This document shows positions 31,761 to 40,316 of a stretch of DNA of 50,116 nucleotides, piece by piece. Numbering within the stretch: position 1 is the stretch's first letter; the number at the start of each line of letters is the position of its first letter. Position numbers and translations under genes: made by a program. Origin of the DNA: Myxococcales bacterium (GTDB taxonomy: Bacteria; Myxococcota_A; Polyangia; Polyangiales; Polyangiaceae); the NCBI GenBank assembly GCA_016191785.1, contig JACPVJ010000005.1, forward strand, positions 1 through 50,116. The letters are read 5' to 3'. A model generated the notes under the pieces. It was given only the letters and a program-made list of their open reading frames with translations. It searched no databases and was not told where the DNA came from.

Positions 31761-34700
31761 TCAGCTCTTTTCGACCAGGACGGACACGGTCTCGTCGCCC
31801 AGGGCGTGCTCTTTGGCGCCGCCCGGCGCCGCGCCGACCTCGCCCGCGATCACCTCGCTGGCCAGGCACTCGGTGGCCAGGTGTGTGCGACTGTCGCCGA
31901 CGATGCGCTGCACGCGCGCGCTGCCGCCGACGAAGAGCCGGATGCGATCGGTGAACTCGAGGCCCAGATCTTTTCGGGCCTGCTGCACGCGGCTCGACAG
32001 CTCGCGCAAGAGGCCCTCGTCGATCAGCGCCTCGGTCAGCGTGGTGTGCAGCACCACGACCCCGACCTTGCCGGTCTCGGCCGCGAAGCCCTCGGCCGCC
32101 GAGACCGTGACCTCGATCTCGTCCCCCGAGAAGTCCAGGCGCTCGCCGCCCAGATCGAGCACGATCTTGCCGCTGCTCGAGAGCTCGGCGTGGAGCGCCG
32201 AGCCGTCGGCGCGGTCCAGCGCCTGCTTCACCTCTTGCACACGCTTTCCGAGCCGCGGCCCCAGGGTGCGGAAGTTGGGCTTGAGCTTGAAGCTGACGGC
32301 GCCCTGCTCGTGACCCGGGAACATGAAGCGCACGTCGTGCACGTTCAGCTCTTCGGCGATCAGCGAGCGATGGCTCTCGAGCCGCTCCATCGTGTCGCGA
32401 TCGTTGAACACCACGTCGGCGCGGCTCAGCGGCTGGCGCACCTTCAGGCGATTGGCGGTGCGCACCGACAGGCCCAGGCTGACCACCTGGCGCACCGCGG
32501 CCATCTCGCGGGCCAGGCCCTCGTCGATGGCCGCGGCGTCGGGCGCGGGATAGTCGGCGAAGTGCACGCTCTCGTGGGCGCCGGGCACGCCCGCTCGAGC
32601 CACCAGGTTCTGGTAGATCTCCTCGCTGAAGAAGGGGATGAACGGCGCGGCCAGCTCGGAGAGCGTGGTCAGCGCCTGATAGAGCGTGGCATAGGCGTCG
32701 CACTTGTCGGGCTCGAGGCCCTTGGCCCAGAACCTGGGCCGGCTGCGGCGCACGTACCAGTTCGAGAGCGCCTCGGTGAGCTCGATCAGCCGCAAGGCAG
32801 CGTCGTAAGCCAGGTAGCCGTCGAGGGCGCGCCGCACGTCGCGCACCGTCAGCGCGAGCTCCGAGAGCAGCCAGCGGTCGAGCAGGCAGCGCTCGGCGAC
32901 TGGACGCCCGGCGTGCGCGGGCTCGGTCGGGCGCCAGCCGTCGATGTTCGCGTAGATGGTGAAGAACGAGTAGACGTTGCGCAGCTTGACGTGGAAGTCC
33001 TTCTGCAAGAGGCGCACGTTGCTCAAGCTGTGGCGGGTGTTGGACCAGGGCGGGCCCGCCGCGTAGAAGAACCAGCGGAAGGCATCGGCGCCCGGCGCCG
33101 GCGTGCTCTCGTCCTCGATGGTCACGCGCTGGGCGGCGGGCACCCGGGGCACCTCGGCCGGGCGTGAGGTCAAACCCGTCGCGATGGGCTCGAGGCCCAG
33201 GGCCGCGCGATCGGCCTCGGCCACCAGCGCCACGCGGCGCGGCAGCTTCTTGTGGGCCTCGATCACCACCGCCCGCTTCTGCTCGGGCGCGTCCGGGCGA
33301 TAGAGCACCACGCGCGCCCCCTCTTGCAGGTCCATGCCCTCCAGGTCTTCCCGCGCGATCAGCACCTTCCCCTCGGGCGCGGCGGCGCCGTGGGCCTCGG
33401 TCAAGACCCCGAAGTCCATCCGCACGCGGTCGAGGATGATCTCGGGCGGCGTGTAGTTCCCGCGGCTCTTGCTCTCTTTCTTGCCTTCCTTGTCGCCGAC
33501 GTGGCCGAGCACGATGCAGCTCTTGTACGGGTGAGGGAAACCTCGCGGCGCAGCCAGGCCCACGCTCTTCTGGGTGGCCGGGTCGAACACCAGCGCCGAG
33601 ATCATCAGCAGCGAGTAGAACCAGCCGCGGGTCTGATCGATGGCCTCGCAGATGAAGTCCGCGGGGAAGGCGTCGTCGAACTTCTGCACCGAGCCCGGCG
33701 CGTGGGGGAAGCCCCACTGGGCAAAGGGCATGCAGCCCGAGTCGAACCAGCAGTCGATGACCTCGGGCACACGGCGCATCTCGGCGCCGCACTTCGGGCA
33801 CGGGAAGACCACCTGGTCGATCCACGGCTTGTGGACGATCAGGTGGGGGTTCAGCGACGGGTCGCGCTCTTGGGCCTCTCGGAAGTGGGCGAAGGCCGTG
33901 GGCGACAGCCGCTCGATCTCGGCCACGCTGCTCGGCGCGTGCTTGTGCTCGGGGTCCGCCGAGCACACCCAGACGTTGAGCGGCGTGCCCCAGAAGCGCT
34001 CGCGGGACAGGGCCCAGTCGACGTTGTTCCGCAGAAAGTCGCCGAAACGCCCCTCTTTGATGTGCTCGGGCAGCCAGCTCACCGCCTGGTTGTCGGCCAT
34101 GGCGTCGGCCAGCCGCTCGGTGGTGCGGATGAACCACGCCGGCCGCGCCATCTGGATCAACGGGTCCTCGTCCGAGCGCCAGCAGAACGGATAGTCGTGG
34201 CGATACAGCTCTTCGAAGATCAAGACGCCGCGCTCGGCGAGCTCGGCCAAGATCTCTTTGTCGCAGTCCTTGACCCAGCGGCCCGCGTACTTGCCGGCCT
34301 CGGGCTTGAAGCTGCCGTCCGGGTTGACCGCGCAGATCAGCTCGACCTCGTCCGGCCGGGCGTAGCGCCTGAGCTGCTTCGCGTGGGCCTTGTTGTCGTC
34401 TTCGCCGAAGGCCGGCGCGACGTGCACGATGCCGGCGCCGGTGTCGAGGGTCACGAAGTCTTCGGCGATCACCCGCCACCACATCGCGTCGTCGCCGCCG
34501 TCCTTCAGGGCGACGCGGGCGTCGGCCCGGCCCTGGCGATAGGTGTCGAAGGGCGGCACGTAGCGCCTGCCGATCAGCTCTTCCGCCGTCACCGTGCGCA
34601 CCACGGTCAGCTCGTGGCCGAGCTTCTCGGCCACTGCCGCGCGAAGCTCGCTGGCCAAGATCAAGCGCTTCTGCCCGAGCCGCAGCTCCCGCGGCTTCTT

Positions 34701-35486
34701 GCCTTTGACCGGCTTTTCGGCGCCGATTTCGACCACGTCGTAGCTGGCGCCGGGCCGCACCGCGGCATAGCCGTTCGAGGGCAAGGTCCAGGGCGTGGTG
34801 GTCCAGACCACCAGCGCGGTGTCCGGCTCGTCCACCAGCGGGAAGGCGACGAACACGCTCGGGTCGTCCACGCTCTTGTAGCCGAGCCCCACCTCGGCGC
34901 TCGAGAGCGCGGTGCCGCCCTGGGCCCACCACCACACCACCTTGTGCCCTTGATAGAGCAGCCCCTTGTCGAACAGGTTCGACAGGGCCCACCACACGCT
35001 CTCGACGTAGCTCCGGTGATAGGTCACGTACGCGTCGGGCAGGCTGACCCAGAAGCCGATGCGCTCGGTCAGGCGTTCCCATTCGGTGGTGTAACGGAAC
35101 ACGCTCTCGATGCAGCGCGCGACGAAGGGCTCGACCCCGTACTCTTCGATCGCCGCCTTGCCGTGGATGCGCAGCTCTTTCTCGACCTCGACCTCGACCG
35201 GCAAGCCGTGGGTGTCCCAGCCGCCCTTGCGCAGCACGCGCTTGCCCAGCATCGATTGGTAGCGGGGGAAGAGGTCCTTCATCACGCGGGTGAGCACGTG
35301 ACCGTTGTGCGGGACGCCGTTGGCCGTGGGCGGCCCCTCGTAGAAGACGAAGTGCGGCGCGTCGGCCGGGCGAAGCTCGAGGGACCGCTCGAAGATCCGC
35401 CGGGACCGCCAGAGCTCGAGGATCTGCCGCTCGTAGCGCGGAAAGTCGAGCTCGGTGGGGACGGGAGCGAACGGGGTCTCGGCCAT
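31761..35486 (-). CDS. ileS: Isoleucyl-tRNA synthetase with large insert after the KMSKS-type loop
   Basis: Charges tRNA-Ile. At 1241 residues it is longer than the usual 930-1080. The HIGH motif is HNGH at 60-63. The CP1 editing domain contains WTTTPWTLPSNG. A CPKCG zinc-like pair is near 565. The KMSKS loop reads KESKSRGN at about 669. Normally about 15 residues separate that loop from the GADALRW-type helix; here GADAFRWFFY begins about 121 residues later, so roughly 105 residues are inserted, including AREDLEGMDLQEGARV. The C-terminal anticodon-binding part (LSNWYVRRSRPRFW) is intact. The overall pattern resembles the eukaryote-like type 2 IleRS, which can be mupirocin-tolerant. ATG 35486 begins MAETPFAP. 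Confidence 0.93.
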   Translation of the reverse strand: MAETPFAPVPTELDFPRYERQILELWRSRRIFERSLELRPADAPHFVFYEGPPTANGVPHNGHVLTRVMKDLFPRYQSMLGKRVLRKGGWDTHGLPVEVEVEKELRIHGKAAIEEYGVEPFVARCIESVFRYTTEWERLTERIGFWVSLPDAYVTYHRSYVESVWWALSNLFDKGLLYQGHKVVWWWAQGGTALSSAEVGLGYKSVDDPSVFVAFPLVDEPDTALVVWTTTPWTLPSNGYAAVRPGASYDVVEIGAEKPVKGKKPRELRLGQKRLILASELRAAVAEKLGHELTVVRTVTAEELIGRRYVPPFDTYRQGRADARVALKDGGDDAMWWRVIAEDFVTLDTGAGIVHVAPAFGEDDNKAHAKQLRRYARPDEVELICAVNPDGSFKPEAGKYAGRWVKDCDKEILAELAERGVLIFEELYRHDYPFCWRSDEDPLIQMARPAWFIRTTERLADAMADNQAVSWLPEHIKEGRFGDFLRNNVDWALSRERFWGTPLNVWVCSADPEHKHAPSSVAEIERLSPTAFAHFREAQERDPSLNPHLIVHKPWIDQVVFPCPKCGAEMRRVPEVIDCWFDSGCMPFAQWGFPHAPGSVQKFDDAFPADFICEAIDQTRGWFYSLLMISALVFDPATQKSVGLAAPRGFPHPYKSCIVLGHVGDKEGKKESKSRGNYTPPEIILDRVRMDFGVLTEAHGAAAPEGKVLIAREDLEGMDLQEGARVVLYRPDAPEQKRAVVIEAHKKLPRRVALVAEADRAALGLEPIATGLTSRPAEVPRVPAAQRVTIEDESTPAPGADAFRWFFYAAGPPWSNTRHSLSNVRLLQKDFHVKLRNVYSFFTIYANIDGWRPTEPAHAGRPVAERCLLDRWLLSELALTVRDVRRALDGYLAYDAALRLIELTEALSNWYVRRSRPRFWAKGLEPDKCDAYATLYQALTTLSELAAPFIPFFSEEIYQNLVARAGVPGAHESVHFADYPAPDAAAIDEGLAREMAAVRQVVSLGLSVRTANRLKVRQPLSRADVVFNDRDTMERLESHRSLIAEELNVHDVRFMFPGHEQGAVSFKLKPNFRTLGPRLGKRVQEVKQALDRADGSALHAELSSSGKIVLDLGGERLDFSGDEIEVTVSAAEGFAAETGKVGVVVLHTTLTEALIDEGLLRELSSRVQQARKDLGLEFTDRIRLFVGGSARVQRIVGDSRTHLATECLASEVIAGEVGAAPGGAKEHALGDETVSVLVEKS

Positions 35487-35517
35487 GGTGGGGGCCGGCG
35501 GTATACCTCGGATCGCG

Positions 35518-36099
35518 CTATCGCAGAATCCCGAGGGCGTCGCACAGCGCCGTCGGATCGTCGTCACCCAGCACCGCGCCGACCACCGCCACGCCCGCCG
35601 CGCCCGCGGACCGCGCCCGCGCCGCGCGCTCGGCGGTCACGCCGCCCAGGGCGTAGACCGGCAGCTTGGCGCCCCCGAGCGCCCCGACGCCCAGCGCCGG
35701 CCGCCCGTGACGCGGCTCGAAGATCGGCGAGAGCACCAGCGCGTCGGCCTCGGGCTCGGGCCCGCCGTGCCAGGCGCGAGTGATCCACGCGTCGGGCATC
35801 AGGCGCCGGGCATCGGCAAGGCTCACGCTGGCTTCGCCCAGGTGCACCGAATCGGCGCCGAGCATCCGCGCCAGATCGAGGCGGTCATTGACCCCGAAGC
35901 GCTGCCCGTGCCGGCGCGCGAGGCCGACCAGCCGCCGACCGAGCGCGAGCCGGTCGCGCCCCGACAGCTGGTGCTCGCGGAGCTGCACCAGCACCGTCGT
36001 CGGGCGGGCCAACGCGAGCGCCCGCTCGACGCGCTCGAGCAAGGTCGTCTCGGTCCCGCGCGACCAGTCGGTGATCACGATCAGTCGCGGCGGGGTCAC
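35518..36099 (-). CDS. Thiamine phosphate synthase/TenI-family protein
   Basis: A 193-residue TIM-barrel protein. It has the family segments VLVQLREH, FGVNDRLDLARMLGADSVHLGE, the phosphate-binding VYALGGVTAE and LSPIFEPRHGRPALG where canonical ThiE has GPIFPT. ThiE joins the thiazole and pyrimidine halves into thiamine phosphate; TenI relatives have different roles. The retained NDR and HLG motifs favour ThiE, but the altered SPIF loop leaves TenI possible. GTG 36099 overlaps the stop of the upstream small gene (GTGA). Thiazole synthase (thiG) is encoded at 39496. Confidence 0.8.
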   Translation of the reverse strand: MTPPRLIVITDWSRGTETTLLERVERALALARPTTVLVQLREHQLSGRDRLALGRRLVGLARRHGQRFGVNDRLDLARMLGADSVHLGEASVSLADARRLMPDAWITRAWHGGPEPEADALVLSPIFEPRHGRPALGVGALGGAKLPVYALGGVTAERAARARSAGAAGVAVVGAVLGDDDPTALCDALGILR

Positions 36100-36353
36100 T
36101 TCGGCTTGGAGCCCGCGGCTTCGAGGTCGTCCTTCGCCATCTTGGCCCAGCGGCTGTTCGGATAGCGCGCGACCAGGTACTCGAGGGTCGAGCGCCAGGC
36201 CGCCGAGTCGCCCTTCGCCTTGAACTGATCGGCCAGGCCGTACAGGGCTTCGCCCGGGGTTTCGTAGCGACGCTCGGCCTGGCTCGGCTCGGACCCGCAC
36301 TGCATCGGCGCCCAGCCCAGGGCCGCACAGACGGCGAAGACCATCACACGCAC
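36096..36353 (-). CDS. Small exported TPR-like protein
   Basis: An approximately 85-residue protein. The N-terminus is a short hydrophobic signal ending AGLGWAPMQC-like (sequence AALGWAPMQC, Cys19), not a canonical lipobox. The mature part (ETPGEALYGLADQFKAKGDS, then AAWRSTLEYLVARYPNSRWA) resembles one TPR hairpin of BamD/YbgF-type periplasmic proteins. GTG 36353 was chosen, but an ATG 9 bp downstream is possible. It is sandwiched between the VanZ-like and thiE-like genes, overlapping the latter by 4 bp. Function unknown. Confidence 0.6.
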   Translation of the reverse strand: MRVMVFAVCAALGWAPMQCGSEPSQAERRYETPGEALYGLADQFKAKGDSAAWRSTLEYLVARYPNSRWAKMAKDDLEAAGSKPK

Positions 36354-36357
36354 TGGC

Positions 36358-36783
36358 TCATGATTCCGGCTCTGCGGCGCCAGTGCAAGCGTCGCGTCGC
36401 ATGCGCCACGCGAGCCCCGCCGCGACCAGGCCGGCACCGGCGGCGTCGGCCAAGAGGTCGAGGAGCTCGGCCGAGCGATAGCCCGTGAACGCCTGGGCGA
36501 TCTCCAGGGCCCCACCGGCCGCGACCACCAGCCCGAGCGCCAGCAGGTTCTGTCGCCGAAAGCCGAGCTTCGGCAGCTCGAAGCGGAGCGCGCGGAAGAC
36601 CACCAGCTGCATCAGCCCGAAGGCCATCGCGTGCAGGACCTTGTCGGCGTGCTCGAACGCCATGCCCCCTCCGCGCGGGCGCACCAGCCCGCCGTAGAAG
36701 ATGGCGAAGGTGTAGAGCAGCGCCGGCATCACCCGGACGAAGAACCCGCCCCGAGCCGGCTCGGGTTTTGGCGACTCGGTCAC
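36358..36783 (-). CDS. VanZ-like family membrane protein
   Basis: A 141-residue polytopic protein with about four membrane spans. The VanZ family pattern is clear: DKVLHAMAFGLMQLVVFRAL, then GGALEIAQAFTGYRSAELLD, then LLADAAGAGL. VanZ proteins are linked to low-level teicoplanin resistance in some Gram-positives, but most homologues are of unknown role, and that is likely here. Its start overlaps the stop of the upstream MFS gene by 4 bp, and the small exported protein follows directly, so it is a member of the MFS-vanZ-TPR-thiE run. Confidence 0.85.
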   Translation of the reverse strand: MTESPKPEPARGGFFVRVMPALLYTFAIFYGGLVRPRGGGMAFEHADKVLHAMAFGLMQLVVFRALRFELPKLGFRRQNLLALGLVVAAGGALEIAQAFTGYRSAELLDLLADAAGAGLVAAGLAWRMRRDACTGAAEPES

Positions 36784-37997
36784 AGCGCGGCGGTCTCCTC
36801 GAGCTCACGGCCCCGGGTCTCGGGCAAGAGCAGCAAGATCAGGGCAAGGGCCAAGATGGGAAATAACGCCGTGACCCGCACCGCGCTTCCCCACCCCGTC
36901 TGGTGGGCGAACCACCCGACCGCCGCCGGCGAGCTGACGTAGCCGATGCGTCCGATCAGGTTGTTGCTCCAGGCGAAGGCGTCCCCCCGGAGCTCGGTCG
37001 GGAAGAGCTCGGTGGTGTAGGCGTTCATCACCGGCAGAAACGCGCTGGCCCCGTAGATGCCCAGCATCAGCGCGGCGGTGAGCGCCCAGCGATCGTGGAG
37101 CGTGTAGGCCAGGAAGGTGCCGATCGAGGTCAGGCCGTAGATCACCACCGCGCCGCGCCGCCGCCCGATCACGTCCAGGGCCTTGCCCGAGAGAAAGACC
37201 AGGGGCATGGCCACCAGGGCGGCGATGGTGATCGACAGCCCGACCTGGCCGTCGGAAAACCCGCGCTCGCCCACGGCGAACTCTTTCCAGTACGTCACGC
37301 TGGTCTGGGTGCACACGTAGGTGAAGAGCCAGATCACACCCAGCTCGGCGACTCGCCGCCGGTAGGGCGTGCGCCAGATCTCGAGCAGCGGGCGCTGCTG
37401 CTCGGGCTTCACCTGCTGCTCGAAGCGCTGGGTCTCGCGCAGGCTGCGGCGCGCGAAGGCCAAGATCAAGAGGGGGATGATGCCCACGAAGTATGCGGTG
37501 CGCCAACCCCACGGCGCCTTCAGCAAGAACGGGATGACCCCCGCGCACACCACCGAGCCGAGGCTGCCGGAGGCGCTGACCACGCCGATCACCATGCCGC
37601 GCCGGGCCGCCGGGAACTCTTCGGCGGCGATCACGCTGCTGATCGCCCACTCGGCCAAGAGGAAGATGCGCGCGATCATCTGAAACGCGGCGAACACCCA
37701 GACGTTGGGCGAGAACCCGCTCAGGAACGTGAACGCGGTGTAGCCCGCGATGGTCACGGTGAGCACGCGCCGGCGCCCCCAGCGGTCCGCCTTGCGCACC
37801 AGGAAGTAGGCCAGCACCGTGCCCAGGTTGATGAACCCGACCATCAGCCCGGCCTGGCTCTTGTCGAGCCCGAGGGACGCCCGCAGGTTGGGCAAGATCT
37901 GGGTGAGGGCCATGAAGTCGTAGCCCTCGAAGAACGTCGCGACGCTCAGGAACGCGAACAGACGCTTCTGGTACGCGCTCAGGGGCAGGACGCTCAT
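36780..37997 (-). CDS. MFS transporter
   Basis: A 405-residue protein with 12 predicted spans. The MFS signature loop between spans 2 and 3 reads RKADRWGRRRV, and the sequence FFEGYDFMALTQILP in the first span plus LLPETRGRELEE at the end resemble the aromatic-acid/sugar:H+ symporter groups. The substrate cannot be told. It begins the minus-strand run with the VanZ-like gene (4-bp overlap). A perfect 35-bp dyad lies 65 bp upstream, between this gene and the divergent AAA ATPase gene, and could control both. Confidence 0.88.
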   Translation of the reverse strand: MSVLPLSAYQKRLFAFLSVATFFEGYDFMALTQILPNLRASLGLDKSQAGLMVGFINLGTVLAYFLVRKADRWGRRRVLTVTIAGYTAFTFLSGFSPNVWVFAAFQMIARIFLLAEWAISSVIAAEEFPAARRGMVIGVVSASGSLGSVVCAGVIPFLLKAPWGWRTAYFVGIIPLLILAFARRSLRETQRFEQQVKPEQQRPLLEIWRTPYRRRVAELGVIWLFTYVCTQTSVTYWKEFAVGERGFSDGQVGLSITIAALVAMPLVFLSGKALDVIGRRRGAVVIYGLTSIGTFLAYTLHDRWALTAALMLGIYGASAFLPVMNAYTTELFPTELRGDAFAWSNNLIGRIGYVSSPAAVGWFAHQTGWGSAVRVTALFPILALALILLLLPETRGRELEETAAL

Positions 37998-38062
37998 TCC
38001 GGCGGCACTCTGCCGGTAAACGCCCGGGGGGCCAAGCGGCCTGCCCGGGGCGAGCCCGTGCT

Positions 38063-38097
38063 CGGCAAGTCGTGTCTTGACAAGTTATGACTTGCCG
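38063..38097. promoter_or_regulatory. Nested dyad operator with four CAAG/CTTG half-sites
   Basis: Outer arms CGGCAAGTC (38063-38071) and GACTTGCCG (38089-38097) are perfect inverted repeats centred on base 38080. Inside are CTTG (38076-38079) and CAAG (38081-38084), giving CAAG-N6-CTTG-N1-CAAG-N6-CTTG. This is two adjacent 14-bp palindromes 15 bp apart. TTGACA (38077-38082) lies at its centre, a perfect -35 element. It lies between divergent genes, so an operator is likelier than a terminator. Confidence 0.65.
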
Positions 38098-38111
38098 TTC
38101 ATCCTCCGGCC

Positions 38112-39494
38112 ATGTTCGTGGGACGCGCGGCTGAGCTTTCGCTGCTCGCGGCAGCCCACACGGCACCCGAGTCGGCGTTCATCCCGGTCTACGGCCGCCG
38201 CCGGGTCGGCAAGAGCGAGCTGATCCTGAAGTTCCTGGAGGGCGCGCGGGGGATCTACGTGGTCGGCAAGACCGCGCCCGCCGCGCTGCAGATCCGCGAG
38301 CTCTTGGTCGAGGCCGCCCGCGTGCTCGACGAGCCGCTGCTCGCCGAGCTGCCGGCCGAGAGCTGGAAGGCGGCCCTCTCGCACGTGGTCGACCGCTGGA
38401 AGGGCCCCGGCAAGCTGGTGGTCGCGCTCGACGAGTTCCAGTGGATGGCGCACTCGAGCCCCGAGCTGCCCGGAGTGATCCAGGAGCTCTGGGACCGAAG
38501 CTGGAAGCGCTCGGGCAAGGTCGTGCTGATCCTGTGCGGGTCCTACGTCGGCTTCATGGAGCGCGAGGTCCTCGGCCGACAGAGCCCGCTCTTCGGGCGA
38601 CGCACCGCGCAGATCCTGCTCCGCCCCTTCTCGTTCCGCGAGGCCGCGGCGCTCCACCCCCGCTGGTCGCTCGAAGAGCGAGCGCGCGCCTGGTTCGTCT
38701 GCGGGGGCGTGCCGTTCTATCTCTCGCTCTTCGACGAGCGGCGCTCGCTCGAAAAGAACCTGATCGACGCGCTGATGGGCGAGCACGGGGCGCTGTTCCG
38801 CGAGCCCGACTTCTTGCTGCGCGAAGAGCTCCGCGAGGTCGAGAGCTACTACGCGGTGCTGCTGGCCCTGGCGGCGGGTGAAGATCGGATCCCGGCGATG
38901 GCGCGCCGCGCGGGCGTGCCCGAGCGCAACATGCACTACTACCTCGGGCAGCTCACCGAGCTCGGCTACGTCGCGCGCCGCTTCCCCCTGACCCGAGCCC
39001 GACCGGCGGCGCGGCACGTGCGCTTTCGCCTGGACGACCCGCTCTTGCGCTTCTGGTTCCGCTTCGTGTTCCCCAACCTGAGCCGGCTCTCTCGGCTCGG
39101 GCCCGAGCGCGCCTTCCGCGAGGTCGTGGCCCCAGAGCTCGAGGCCTACTTCGGGACCTGCTTCGAGCGCATGTGTCGCGAAGCCCTGGGACAGGTGTAC
39201 GCGCACGAGGGCCTGTCGACCGCGTTCGAGGTGGGAGAGTACTGGGACAAGCAGGTGCAGCTCGATCTGGTCGGAGTGCGCGCCGACGGCTGGGTGGATC
39301 TCGGCGAGTGCAAGTGGGGCAAGGTGCGGTCGGTGCCGGCGCTGGCGCGCGGGCTCGAAGCGAAGGTCGCCGCCTATCCCGCGCCGCGCGGCGCCACCGT
39401 TGGGCGCCTGCTGTTCGTGCGCGAAAAGCCCAAGGGCAAGCTCGATCTCGCGCCGGGGACCCGCTGCTATTCGCTGGCCGACCTCTACGCCTGA
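38112..39494 (+). CDS. AAA ATPase with DUF234-type nuclease-like C-terminus
   Basis: A 460-residue cytoplasmic ATPase of the archaeal-type ATPase_2 group. It begins FVGRAAELSLL, with Walker A GRRRVGKS (28-35) and Walker B LVVALDEFQWM (DEF at 107-109). A winged-helix region follows (IPAMARRAGVPERNMHYYLG). The C-terminal DUF234-like domain carries Asp385 (QLDLVGV), Glu399 and Lys401 (GECKWG), fitting a PD-(D/E)XK nuclease core. These proteins are abundant in archaea and patchy in bacteria, and their role is unresolved. It is divergent from the MFS gene across the nested dyad. No toxin or phage neighbour is seen. Confidence 0.85.
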   Translation: MFVGRAAELSLLAAAHTAPESAFIPVYGRRRVGKSELILKFLEGARGIYVVGKTAPAALQIRELLVEAARVLDEPLLAELPAESWKAALSHVVDRWKGPGKLVVALDEFQWMAHSSPELPGVIQELWDRSWKRSGKVVLILCGSYVGFMEREVLGRQSPLFGRRTAQILLRPFSFREAAALHPRWSLEERARAWFVCGGVPFYLSLFDERRSLEKNLIDALMGEHGALFREPDFLLREELREVESYYAVLLALAAGEDRIPAMARRAGVPERNMHYYLGQLTELGYVARRFPLTRARPAARHVRFRLDDPLLRFWFRFVFPNLSRLSRLGPERAFREVVAPELEAYFGTCFERMCREALGQVYAHEGLSTAFEVGEYWDKQVQLDLVGVRADGWVDLGECKWGKVRSVPALARGLEAKVAAYPAPRGATVGRLLFVREKPKGKLDLAPGTRCYSLADLYA

Positions 39495-39495
39495 G

Positions 39496-40275
39496 TCACT
39501 CGATCAGGCCCGCGGTCGGGCTCGAGGCGTTGGCGTAGAGCCGCTTCGGCATGCGACCCGCCAAGAACGCCTTGCGACCCGCGCTCACCGCCTCGCGCAT
39601 CGCGCTGGCCATCAGCACCGGGTCCTTGGCCTCGGCGATGGCGGTGTTCATCAGCACGCCGTGACAGCCGAGCTCGAGGGCCACGGCGGCGTCGCTGGCG
39701 GTGCCCACGCCCGCGTCCACGATCACCGGCACCGGAGACTGCTCGAGGATGATGCGAAGGTTGTACGGGTTCCGGATCCCGAGCCCCGAGCCGATGGGCG
39801 CCGCCAGCGGCATCACCGCCGCGCAGCCGACGTCCGCCAGCTTCTTGCACACGATCGGGTCATCGATGCAGTAAGGCAGCACGGTGAAGCCCTCTTTGAC
39901 CAGCACCTTGGCGGCCTCCACCGTCTGCTCGTTGTCCGGATAGAGCGTGCGCGGGTCACCGATCACCTCGAGCTTGACCAGCTCGGCGATCCCCAGCTCG
40001 CGCGCGAGCCGCAGCGTGCGCACCGCCTCGTCGGCGGTAAAGCACCCCGCGGTGTTGGGCAAGAGTGTCCAGCGCTTGCTCATCAAGAGCTGCATCAGCG
40101 AGCCCTCGCCGCGGTCTTGCAGGTTCACGCGGCGCAGCGCCACGGTCACCACCTCGGCCCCCGACGCCTCGAGGGCGGCGCGAGTCTGCTCGACGCTCTG
40201 GTACTTGCCGGTACCGACGAACAGCCGCGAACGGAAGGCGTGGGTGCCGATCGTCAGCACGTCTTCGCTGGACAT
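39496..40275 (-). CDS. thiG: Thiazole synthase
   Basis: Forms the thiazole phosphate moiety of thiamine from deoxyxylulose phosphate, glycine imine and ThiS thiocarboxylate. The 259-residue TIM barrel shows [14 protein letters not shown], the Schiff-base region [34 protein letters not shown] and [17 protein letters not shown] 40275 gives the standard N-terminus. Neither thiS nor thiH or thiO is adjacent. It lies between cheR upstream (41-bp gap) and the convergent AAA gene (1-bp gap). No TPP riboswitch could be seen upstream. Confidence 0.96.
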   Translation of the reverse strand: MSSEDVLTIGTHAFRSRLFVGTGKYQSVEQTRAALEASGAEVVTVALRRVNLQDRGEGSLMQLLMSKRWTLLPNTAGCFTADEAVRTLRLARELGIAELVKLEVIGDPRTLYPDNEQTVEAAKVLVKEGFTVLPYCIDDPIVCKKLADVGCAAVMPLAAPIGSGLGIRNPYNLRIILEQSPVPVIVDAGVGTASDAAVALELGCHGVLMNTAIAEAKDPVLMASAMREAVSAGRKAFLAGRMPKRLYANASSPTAGLIE

Positions 40276-40316
40276 GGCGCCGGCATAACGCCACGCGCCG
40301 GCAGCGGCAAGCTGGC

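Noticed and set aside
36358..36783. Glycopeptide resistance gene
   Set aside because: VanZ-like proteins are widespread; no other van genes are nearby, so no resistance role is claimed.
38063..38097. Intrinsic terminator
   Set aside because: It sits between divergent gene starts, has no T run after it, and its symmetry is better explained as operator sites.
40276..40316. TPP riboswitch before thiG
   Set aside because: The gap to cheR is only 41 bp and shows none of the conserved TPP-aptamer segments.
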